Shown in pieces: positions 1 through 6,550 of a stretch of DNA of 8,515 nucleotides. The position numbers were made by a program, and so were the translations under genes. The stretch comes from Neisseriaceae bacterium (GTDB taxonomy: Bacteria > Pseudomonadota > Gammaproteobacteria > Burkholderiales > UBA11063). The DNA is taken from NCBI GenBank assembly GCA_947499925.1, contig CANMQR010000014.1, forward strand, positions 1 to 8,515, written 5' to 3'. The notes under the pieces are model-generated. The model saw only the letters and a program-made list of their open reading frames with translations, was not told where the DNA came from and did no database searches. Position 1 is the stretch's first letter; the number at the start of each line of letters is the position of its first letter.

Positions 1-11
1 ATGGATTTTGA

Positions 12-1601
12 ATGTTACAGCTCACTGAAATAAAACTCCCACTTACTCATACTGAAGATGAACTAAAAGCAGAGATTCTTAAACGTTTAGGAATAAAAAA
101 TGATGCTTTGGTATCATACACTATTTATCGCCGTGGCTATGATGCTCGTAACCTTAGCAATATCAGATTTATTTATACACTTGACGTAGAAGTTAAGAAT
201 GAAAAACGTTATCTAAATAAAAACAAAGTTACAACTGCTCCAAATAGAGCTTATAAAATGGTAGCAAAAGCTCCATCTACGCTTAAATCACGACCCATTG
301 TAATTGGCACTGGTCCATGTGGATTGTTCGCGGGTCTATTACTAGCCCAAATGGGATTTCGTCCAATAATGATAGAACGCGGTAAAAGTGTCAGAGAACG
401 CACCAAAGACACTTTTGGATTATGGCGACAAAGAGTGCTTCATCCAGAATCTAATGTACAGTTTTGTGAAGGTGGTGCTGGGACATTTTCTGATGGTAAA
501 CTATATAGCCAAATTAAGGATCCGAAACACTACTCGCGTAAGGTATTAGAAGAGTTTGTAAAAGCAGGAGCTCCTGAAGAAATTGTCTACGTGAGTAAAC
601 CACATATCGGAACTTTTCGTTTAGTATCTATGGTTGAAAAAATGCGAGAAACTATAGAGTCTTTGGGCGGTGAGATTCGCTTTCAAAGTAAAGTCACTGA
701 TGTATTAATTAAAGATAATCAAATTGAAGGAATCGTTTTAGCTAATGGCGAAGAAATCTTAAGTAACCATATTATTTTTGCAATCGGACATAGTGCAAGA
801 GATACTTTTGAGATGTTACACTCCAAAGGGGTATATATGGAAGCAAAACCTTTTTCGGTTGGGTTTCGGATAGAACATCCACAGTCTCTAATTGACAAGA
901 GTCGCTTTGGAGTAAATGCTGGTAACCCATTACTTGGAGCTGCTGATTATAAGCTAGTGCATCACGCTAGTAATGGTCGCTCTGTTTATAGTTTTTGTAT
1001 GTGCCCAGGTGGTACTGTAGTAGCAGCAACATCCGAGCCAGAAATGGTAGTAACTAATGGCATGAGTCAATACTCTCGTAATGAAAGAAATGCTAATAGT
1101 GGTATCGTAGTTGGTATTACCCCTACAGACTACCCCGGAGATATATTAGCTGGAATTGAGTTTCAAAGACAATTAGAACGAAATGCATTTATTATGGGCG
1201 GATGTAATTACAATGCTCCAGCTCAGTTGGTGGGGGATTTCTTACTTGATAACGCCTCTATTGAAATCGGTAGCGTACTTCCATCATATACTCCTGGAGT
1301 TACGCCTGTAAATCTAAAATACTCTATGCCTGAGTATGTAATTGCAGCTATTCGTGAAGCATTACCGGTATTTGACAAACAAATTCCAGGATTTGCTATG
1401 AATGATGCACTACTAACAGGTGTAGAAACCCGCACTTCATCCCCCGTTAGAATTAAACGCGATAGTAGTAGTTATCAAAGTATCAATACTCGCGGATTTT
1501 ACCCTGCCGGTGAAGGTGCTGGCTATGCAGGTGGTATATTATCTGCAGCTGTTGATGGTATAGAGGTAGCTGAAGCAGTAGCATTAAGTATGCTTAAGTA
1601 G
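12..1601 (+). CDS. FAD-dependent dehydrogenase-like protein (COG2509 type), complete, 529 aa
   Basis: Probable flavoprotein oxidoreductase of the uncharacterised COG2509-type family; substrate unknown. A Rossmann FAD-binding start is visible: IGTGPCG at residues 98-104 (GxGxxG), ending in the acidic residue E122 of IERG, which would bind the ribose of FAD. About 90 residues precede it, an N-terminal extension normal for this family. The family motif CEGGAGTFSDGKL lies at 152-164, and a C-terminal FAD-contacting segment, PAGEGAGYAGGI, at 498-509. TSSPVRI at 475-481 is also typical. There is no signal peptide or membrane segment, so it is likely cytosolic. The ATG at 12 is the chosen start; a GGA six bases upstream is the only ribosome-binding hint and just 11 bases are visible. 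A TGA at 9-11 abuts the start and could end an upstream gene, but this cannot be confirmed. No convincing terminator follows the TAG stop. The family call is firm; the reaction is not known. Confidence 0.9.
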   Translation: MLQLTEIKLPLTHTEDELKAEILKRLGIKNDALVSYTIYRRGYDARNLSNIRFIYTLDVEVKNEKRYLNKNKVTTAPNRAYKMVAKAPSTLKSRPIVIGTGPCGLFAGLLLAQMGFRPIMIERGKSVRERTKDTFGLWRQRVLHPESNVQFCEGGAGTFSDGKLYSQIKDPKHYSRKVLEEFVKAGAPEEIVYVSKPHIGTFRLVSMVEKMRETIESLGGEIRFQSKVTDVLIKDNQIEGIVLANGEEILSNHIIFAIGHSARDTFEMLHSKGVYMEAKPFSVGFRIEHPQSLIDKSRFGVNAGNPLLGAADYKLVHHASNGRSVYSFCMCPGGTVVAATSEPEMVVTNGMSQYSRNERNANSGIVVGITPTDYPGDILAGIEFQRQLERNAFIMGGCNYNAPAQLVGDFLLDNASIEIGSVLPSYTPGVTPVNLKYSMPEYVIAAIREALPVFDKQIPGFAMNDALLTGVETRTSSPVRIKRDSSSYQSINTRGFYPAGEGAGYAGGILSAAVDGIEVAEAVALSMLK

Positions 1602-1704
1602 ATAAAAGTTTAATATACAATACTTGTGACAAAAGTAAAATGGATTATATTCTTTATATTTTCTTTTGAAAAAGATGAAAACAAGGGCATCCGCTGACGT
1701 GAGC

Positions 1705-2192
1705 AGCAACACTTTTAAATTTGTTTGAGCTATAATCTAGCGACTATGTATAATGGAGCTAAATTATGGATAAGTAGAAACATTTAGGTGAGAATGAACG
1801 TTTTGTAATTGAGTTGATGTTAAATAAGGGCGATAGTCAAGGTGACATTGCCAAATTTCTGGGATATTCCAGGACAACTATTAGTCGGGAAATAAGCAGG
1901 AATAGTGTTGATGGAAAGTACAACGCTAGTCGGGCACAAAGTATGTATATATTGCGGCGTGAGTACCCAGAGCAGGATAGTAAATTCAATAAACTTAGTG
2001 ACGAAGCAATAAAGTTTATTGTTGAGAACTTAAAAAAACGGAGCCCCCCTGAGGTAATTAGCTATTTATTGAAAGCTGAATTTGGGATACAGATAAGCCG
2101 ATATTTAATTTATAAGTTTATCGAGTATAACAGATACGTATTAGGTGGCAATTTATACCGCTACCTAAGGAATCACGGTAAGCCCCCCCCCC
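1705..2192 (+). mobile_element. Truncated IS30-family insertion sequence remnant
   Basis: This is the 5' part of an IS30-family element: a promoter, a ribosome-binding site and the N-terminal DNA-binding third of the transposase. The DDE catalytic two-thirds and the right end are missing. The left boundary is an estimate: the segment beginning near 1705 (AGCAACACTTTTAAATTTG) is where an IS30 left inverted repeat would be expected just upstream of the promoter. No right repeat was found to prove it, and no target duplication can be seen. The right boundary is placed at the end of a C10 run (2183-2192), after which similarity to an IS30 transposase stops. It sits between a + strand oxidoreductase gene and the 3' end of a minus-strand permease gene, so it disrupts neither. 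Confidence 0.7.
1725..1754 (+). promoter_or_regulatory. Sigma-70-type promoter of the IS30 transposase
   Basis: A -35 like TTGAGC (1725-1730) is followed after 18 bases by a perfect -10 TATAAT (1749-1754). A second TATAAT lies at 1731-1736 but has no clear -35. The -10 sits just upstream of GGAG (1755-1758), leaving a very short leader, so a transcript may start very close to or inside the ribosome-binding site. That is a weak point of the call. If active, it would transcribe rightward into the 3' end of the convergent permease gene. Confidence 0.5.
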
Positions 2193-2248
2193 TACGATTT
2201 GGTCGAATACATTGTCTTAATTTAGCTACAGACTTCATTTGTTTATGA
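1766..2248 (+). pseudogene. IS30-family transposase, N-terminal fragment with amber stop at codon 4
   Basis: The natural start is ATG 1766, preceded by GGAG (1755-1758) at seven bases. The reading is M-D-K-stop-K-H-L-G-E-N-E-R-F-V-I-E, with TAG at 1775-1777, then open to 2248. Family members usually have an aromatic residue before this K-H/Q-L, so a TAT/TAC to TAG change is a likely origin (inference). Translation could only resume at a downstream TTG (1814) or ATG (1817). Counting from TTG 1814 (144 aa), a first helix-turn-helix (residues 4-30: DIAKFLGYSRTTISREISRN) matches the IS30 HTH_38 type. A second (about 60-105, with SPPEVI and SRYLIYKFI) matches the usual 'SPEQI...IYRYI' part. GNLYRYLRNHGKP at 112-124 is the conserved linker before the catalytic domain. 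After it comes CCC CCC CCC and about 17 residues unlike IS30. The full protein would exceed 300 aa, and all DDE residues are missing. It is non-functional as a transposase; a truncated DNA-binding peptide is conceivable but unsupported. Confidence 0.85.
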
Positions 2249-2321
2249 AGCCACGTTTCAATTGAGTTTTTACTACATATTCAATTATATATCGAATAAG
2301 AAGAGGGTACTGTTAACCAAG
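2193..2321. other. Gene-free spacer between IS30 remnant and permease 3' end
   Basis: No gene is supported here. The transposase frame runs 56 bases into it without IS30-like sequence. Two small inverted repeats are visible: CTTCAT-TTGTTT-ATGAAG at 2233-2250, and ATTCAAT-TATAT-ATCGAAT at 2279-2297 (seven pairs, one of them G-T). Neither is GC-rich nor followed by a T-run on either strand, so they do not qualify as intrinsic terminators. The segment could be the original downstream flank of the permease gene or the trace of another element; I cannot tell which. Confidence 0.5.
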
Positions 2322-3695
2322 CTATTTTTCTATCTTATTAACCAGTTTTAAGCAACTCTTACCACTACCTAGTGCATATATTATAGTTAACGTTAGTAAC
2401 CATGCTGGGGCAATATAAACACTTAGTGAAGTATCACTATTTTTGGCCATCACAATTAGAATAATAAATAATACACCCATAACTAACATATTTACATATG
2501 GATAACCTGGCATAACGTATTTTATATTCTTACCCATAGTGATACAATGTTTACGAAATAACATGTGTGACAAAAGAATGATAAACCAATTTATAATAAT
2601 TGCTACCGTAATTATCGCAAATAAATATTCCAAAATTTTTGCTGGAAAAGTATAATTAGCAATTACAACTAGAAATGCTATTGCCAAGGTAAAAATAATT
2701 GCATTTTTTGGTAAATGCTTTTTATTAACTTTAACAAATGTTTTTGGAGCCTGTCCATTTAACGATAGTCTATATAAAAATCTCGATGAAACATAAATGC
2801 AACTATTTAATGCTGATAATGACGCAGTAATTGCAACCAAATTTATAATATCAGCAGAGTTTGTAAAACCAAATTTAGCAAATACTTCAGTAAATGGATT
2901 AGTATGTGTAGTTATGGTATCGGCTTTGGACATCAAAACTATAATAGCAATAGTCAATACATAAAATAAAATAATTCTAATAATTACTCCATTAATTGCT
3001 TTGGGGATAGATTTTTCTGGGTTTTCAGCCTCCCCTGCGGCAACGCTCACAAACTCAGCACCACAAAATGATAGACACACAATAGCCATAGAGCTTAAAA
3101 AACCCGTAATTCCATTAGTAAAAAACATATTAACATGAGTATAATCATGAAGATTTTGACGTGCAGCCTGATTGACACTATGATCAGTAAAAATTAAATA
3201 AGTACCCATTACAATAATCGCGATAATTGCTACAACTTTAATTCCAGAAAACCAAAATTCAGCTTCGCCAAAATATTTCACACCAATCAAATTCACACCA
3301 CCAAATATAAGTAATAATGTAGCACAAGTAATCCAATGTGGAATAAATATCCAATAATCAAGTAGTGTAGCTACAGCCGTTACTTCTAACATGCAAGCAC
3401 AGGTAAATAGTAGCCATGCGTTCCACCCAGCAACAAAACCAGCGCCAGTTCCTAAATATAAGTGAGCATATTCAACAAAAGACCCAGAACTTGGTTTATC
3501 AACAGTCATTTCACCCAAAGCTCTCATAATAGCATAAATTATCAATCCACCTAGAATATAAGCTAACGTAATTGATGGCCCTGTTAATTTAATAACGCTT
3601 GCCGAACCTAGGAAAAACCCAGTTCCAATAGCGCCACCAATCGCAATCATTTGTATATGACGATTTTTTAATTTATGCTCAAGATTTTCTTTCAT
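2322..3695 (-). CDS. APC-superfamily amino-acid permease, 457 aa
   Basis: Inner-membrane secondary transporter of the amino acid/polyamine/organocation superfamily, amino-acid transporter (AAT) branch, probably importing an amino acid by proton symport. About twelve hydrophobic helices are visible, roughly at 15-34, 41-61, 84-113, 120-139, 149-169, 193-213, 235-256, 282-303, 332-349, 352-377, 398-417 and 426-443. The signature of TM1, GGAIGTGFFLGSA (20-32), and the loop motif GAEFVSVAAGEAENPEKSIP (212-231, ending in PKAI) are diagnostic for the AAT branch (AnsP, GabP, ProY, LysP and relatives). The substrate cannot be read from these motifs. The length is normal. The start ATG has only a weak GGA site six to seven bases upstream. 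It is the last gene of the minus-strand series, 42 bases after ffh, with no visible terminator in that gap. Co-transcription is therefore plausible, but a promoter of its own cannot be excluded. Confidence 0.9.
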   Translation of the reverse strand: MKENLEHKLKNRHIQMIAIGGAIGTGFFLGSASVIKLTGPSITLAYILGGLIIYAIMRALGEMTVDKPSSGSFVEYAHLYLGTGAGFVAGWNAWLLFTCACMLEVTAVATLLDYWIFIPHWITCATLLLIFGGVNLIGVKYFGEAEFWFSGIKVVAIIAIIVMGTYLIFTDHSVNQAARQNLHDYTHVNMFFTNGITGFLSSMAIVCLSFCGAEFVSVAAGEAENPEKSIPKAINGVIIRIILFYVLTIAIIVLMSKADTITTHTNPFTEVFAKFGFTNSADIINLVAITASLSALNSCIYVSSRFLYRLSLNGQAPKTFVKVNKKHLPKNAIIFTLAIAFLVVIANYTFPAKILEYLFAIITVAIIINWFIILLSHMLFRKHCITMGKNIKYVMPGYPYVNMLVMGVLFIILIVMAKNSDTSLSVYIAPAWLLTLTIIYALGSGKSCLKLVNKIEK

Positions 3696-3737
3696 TTTTT
3701 TCCATCCGAATAAGTAACCAAAGCCACTATGTAATTA

Positions 3738-5078
3738 TCAACGAGGTAGTAGGTGTCCAAGACCTTTCATCATCTTCATCATTCCACCACCACCGAATTT
3801 TTTCATCATATCACTGATTTGTTCGTATTGCTTCAATAACTGATTAACCTCTTGCACCGTTGAACCACTACCTAGGGCAATCCTACGTTTACGAGAAGCT
3901 TTTAATATATCAGGTTTTCTTCGCTCCTCAATAGTCATTGAATTAATAATTGCTACATTTTTAGTGATCATCTTCTCACCAACTACATTTGGTATTTTAC
4001 TTGCTATATTTGCTGGCATTTTATCCATAATTCCACTTAAGCCGCCCATATTATTTACCTGCTCAAACTGAGACTTAAAATCTTCTAAATCAAAACGTTT
4101 ACCTTTTTTGACCTTATCCATAAGTTTTCTAGCTTCGGCCTCATTAACCGAACCCTTAACTTCGTCTATAAGAGATAAAATATCCCCCATTCCAAGGATA
4201 CGAGATGCTATCCTATCTGGATAAAACGGCTCAAGACCATTAATTTTTTCAGATACTCCAATAAATTTAATTGGTTTACCTGTAATTTGACGAATCGATA
4301 ATGCTGCCCCACCTCTAGAATCACCATCCATTTTTGTTAAGATTATCCCGGTTAAAGATAGTGCATCATTAAAAGCACGAGCGGTATTAACTGCATCTTG
4401 CCCAAGCATGGCATCAGCAACAAATAAAGTCTCAACAGGATTTAATGCTTGGTGAATTTGTTTGATTTCTGTCATCATAAATTCATCAACAGTCAATCTC
4501 CCTGCAGTATCGACTATCAATACATCAAAATAATGATTTTTAGCATATTCTCTAGCATTTAGGGTTATATCAAGTGGTTTTTGTGAGTTATCAGACGCGT
4601 AGCACTCTACATCAATACTTTTAGCTAATACTTGTAACTGTTCAATTGCAGCTGGGCGATACACATCAGCACTTACCAGTAATACTTTTTTCTTATCAAT
4701 ATCTTTTAGGCGTTTAGCAAGTTTACCAACAGTAGTCGTTTTACCAGCACCTTGAAGCCCAGCCATTAGAATAACTGCTGGTGGTACACAGCTTAAATCA
4801 AGAGCATTATTAAATTCTCCCATAAGCAAAGTTAATTGCTCATTAACCACACCAATTAATGCTTGATCTGGTTTTAGACTACCAATTACCTTTTGCCCAA
4901 CTGCTTCAACCCTTACTTTTTCAATAAAAGTTTTAACTACTGGTATCGCTACATCAGCCTCAAGTAGTGCAATTCTTACCTCACGTAATGCTTCTTCTAT
5001 ATTTGACTCGGTCAATCTGGCATTACCAGATAATGTCTTTACTATTCCCGTTAGTTTTGTAGATAGATTTTCTAACAT
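3738..5078 (-). CDS. ffh: Signal recognition particle GTPase Ffh (SRP54), 446 aa
   Basis: Protein subunit of the signal recognition particle. It binds 4.5S RNA and hydrophobic nascent signal sequences, then docks with FtsY to deliver ribosomes to the Sec translocon. All three domains are visible. The N domain (about 1-90) has the ALLEADV motif at 37-43. The G domain has the P-loop GLQGAGKTT (107-115), DVYRPAA (138-144), DTAGR (190-194) and TKMDGDSRGGAA (248-259). The methionine-rich M domain (about 328-446) has the RNA-binding helix SRKRRIALGSG (395-405) and a Met/Gly-rich tail, MMKKFGGGGMMKMMKG. The length is typical of bacterial Ffh. A purine-rich AAGAGAAAGAAAG lies before the start ATG. 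The start is 13 bases after the ispH stop, so translation in one operon is likely. An 'ffh next to ispH' arrangement is less usual than the ileS-lspA-ispH core. Confidence 0.97.
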   Translation of the reverse strand: MLENLSTKLTGIVKTLSGNARLTESNIEEALREVRIALLEADVAIPVVKTFIEKVRVEAVGQKVIGSLKPDQALIGVVNEQLTLLMGEFNNALDLSCVPPAVILMAGLQGAGKTTTVGKLAKRLKDIDKKKVLLVSADVYRPAAIEQLQVLAKSIDVECYASDNSQKPLDITLNAREYAKNHYFDVLIVDTAGRLTVDEFMMTEIKQIHQALNPVETLFVADAMLGQDAVNTARAFNDALSLTGIILTKMDGDSRGGAALSIRQITGKPIKFIGVSEKINGLEPFYPDRIASRILGMGDILSLIDEVKGSVNEAEARKLMDKVKKGKRFDLEDFKSQFEQVNNMGGLSGIMDKMPANIASKIPNVVGEKMITKNVAIINSMTIEERRKPDILKASRKRRIALGSGSTVQEVNQLLKQYEQISDMMKKFGGGGMMKMMKGLGHLLPR

Positions 5079-5091
5079 ATCTTTCTTTCTC

Positions 5092-6027
5092 TTAAGATCT
5101 TAGTTCGCTTGGGAGTGCAAAAATCATATGTTCCTCCACCGCAGTTAAATTTTCTATAGTATTAAAATCATATTGTTTAAGTTTGGATATCACACCCTCA
5201 ACAAGTACTTCAGGAGCAGAAGCACCCGCAGTAACACCAACTGCTCTAACACCTTCTAACCAATCTTTTTTAATTTCAATGGCAAAATCAATCAAGTATG
5301 ATTTAACGCCCAAATTTTCGGCTAACTCTTTCAAACGATTAGAGTTCGAGCTATTTTTGCTTCCAATCACTATTAGAATATCACAAACTTCAGCCATCTT
5401 TTTCACAGCATCTTGACGATTTTGAGTAGCATAACAAATATCTTCATTTTTAGGTAGACGTAAATTTGGAAAAACTTCTTTTAATCTTGAAATAATCGAT
5501 TTAGTCTCATCAACTGATAATGTAGTTTGTGTTACTACAGCAATCTTTTCTATATTTTTTGGAATGTCAAGTATGGCAATATCAGTTTCAGTCTCGATGA
5601 GATATATTCCACTATTAATTTGCCCCATAGTGCCCTCAACCTCAGGATGTCCGCGATGACCTATCATAACAATAGTATACCCCTGACGATGAAGATTTTT
5701 TATTTCTACATGTACTTTACTTACCAAAGGACACGTTGCATCAAAAATCATATTGAGATTTTTTGCTTCAGCAGCAGTTCTAACTGATAATGGAACGCCA
5801 TGTGCCGAATAGATTAGAATACTATTCTCAGGAACATCTTTTATCTCTTCAATAAATATCGCCCCACGATTCTTAAGATCATCAACTACGTATTTATTAT
5901 GAACAACTTCATGACGAACATAAATAGGAGCTCCATATTTCAATAAAGCCTTATCAACTATAGCTATCGCTCGATCAACACCTGCACAAAAACCACGCGG
6001 AGTTGCTAAAATAATTTTTTTGTCCAT
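5092..6027 (-). CDS. ispH: 4-hydroxy-3-methylbut-2-enyl diphosphate reductase (IspH/LytB), 311 aa
   Basis: Last enzyme of the MEP pathway: it reductively dehydroxylates HMBPP to IPP and DMAPP with a [4Fe-4S] cluster in the cytosol. The three cluster cysteines are C14 (PRGFCAGVDRA), C99 (DATCPLV) and C198 (EDICYATQ). The substrate-binding residues of the family are present: H43 (HEVVHN), H127 and E129 (GHRGHPEVEG), T168 (VTQTTLS), the SSNSN motif at 226-230, and S270 in GASAPE. The length is normal, and the C-terminal MIFALPSELR is like that of proteobacterial homologues. The ATG lies two bases after the lspA stop (TAA-TT-ATG) and has no recognisable Shine-Dalgarno sequence, so translational coupling to lspA is likely. 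Since IspH is the only visible IPP-producing enzyme here, the organism probably uses the MEP pathway (inference). Confidence 0.97.
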   Translation of the reverse strand: MDKKIILATPRGFCAGVDRAIAIVDKALLKYGAPIYVRHEVVHNKYVVDDLKNRGAIFIEEIKDVPENSILIYSAHGVPLSVRTAAEAKNLNMIFDATCPLVSKVHVEIKNLHRQGYTIVMIGHRGHPEVEGTMGQINSGIYLIETETDIAILDIPKNIEKIAVVTQTTLSVDETKSIISRLKEVFPNLRLPKNEDICYATQNRQDAVKKMAEVCDILIVIGSKNSSNSNRLKELAENLGVKSYLIDFAIEIKKDWLEGVRAVGVTAGASAPEVLVEGVISKLKQYDFNTIENLTAVEEHMIFALPSELRS

Positions 6028-6029
6028 AA

Positions 6030-6530
6030 TTATTGACTATTTTTATTAAAAAACATACTTTCAATTATCAATATTGTAACCCCAACAGTAATAAAGCTAT
6101 CCGCAACATTAAATGCTGGCCAATGATGAACTCCATAATGCCAATCAATAAAATCAGTCACATGACCAAAAATTACGCGATCAACCAGATTACCTACGGC
6201 TCCACCTAAAATAAAACTAATTGACACACCCGTTGTAATAGAATACTTACGATTTAAAATAAAAAACACCATAGCAACAGCTACAACCGTTGCAACCACT
6301 CCAAAGAAAATCCTTTGCCACCCACCTTGATCAGCAAATAAACTAAATGCTGCACCAGTATTGTATGCCAATGTCCAATTCCATAAAGGCATTACATATT
6401 TTTGAGCAAATATCTCTAGATTATTTCTCGCAACTAATTTTGTAATTTGGTCAATAAAGATTATTATAAGGGAAATTAATAATAACCCAAATCTAGCTTT
6501 TAATGACACCCCAGGTATATTTTTTTTCAT
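6030..6530 (-). CDS. lspA: Lipoprotein signal peptidase (signal peptidase II), 166 aa
   Basis: Inner-membrane aspartyl protease that cleaves the signal peptide of prolipoproteins after Lgt has attached diacylglycerol to the lipobox cysteine. Four transmembrane helices are visible (about 13-31, 73-91, 98-117, 141-160). The catalytic aspartates are D126 in HVTDFID and D144 in FNVADS. The other conserved blocks are IDQITK (26-31), YNTGAAFS (56-63, with N57) and GNLVDR (113-118). FADQGGWQR in the periplasmic loop is typical of proteobacterial LspA. The length is normal. The start ATG at 6530 has a weak GGAT about six bases upstream. The gene lies 20 bases after ileS and two bases before ispH, the usual ileS-lspA-ispH order; fkpB, which sits between lspA and ispH in enterobacteria, is absent. 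Confidence 0.97.
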   Translation of the reverse strand: MKKNIPGVSLKARFGLLLISLIIIFIDQITKLVARNNLEIFAQKYVMPLWNWTLAYNTGAAFSLFADQGGWQRIFFGVVATVVAVAMVFFILNRKYSITTGVSISFILGGAVGNLVDRVIFGHVTDFIDWHYGVHHWPAFNVADSFITVGVTILIIESMFFNKNSQ

Positions 6531-6550
6531 ATAAATCCATTCAAATAAAT

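Noticed and set aside
1223..1435. Minus-strand open frame of 70 codons inside the FAD dehydrogenase gene
   Set aside because: It lies wholly within a strongly supported gene on the other strand, and its translation resembles no known protein family.
1665..1700. Imperfect T/A-rich inverted repeat after the FAD gene as a terminator
   Set aside because: The stem is AT-only with bulges and has no GC core or T-tail.
2183..2192. C10 run as a phase-variation switch
   Set aside because: No frame downstream of the run continues an intact protein, so changing the run length would not restore a product.
3696..3737. Possible promoter (TTGATA) or terminator between ffh and the permease
   Set aside because: No -10-like hexamer lies at 16-18 bases, and only a four-base stem can be drawn; neither call is supportable.
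5183..5416. Plus-strand open frame of 77 codons antisense to ispH
   Set aside because: The opposite strand encodes a clear IspH with all cluster ligands; this frame is a low-complexity Ser/Thr/Pro-rich shadow.
5527..5787. Plus-strand open frame of 86 codons antisense to ispH
   Set aside because: It is a shadow of ispH with no domain-like features and no supporting start signals.
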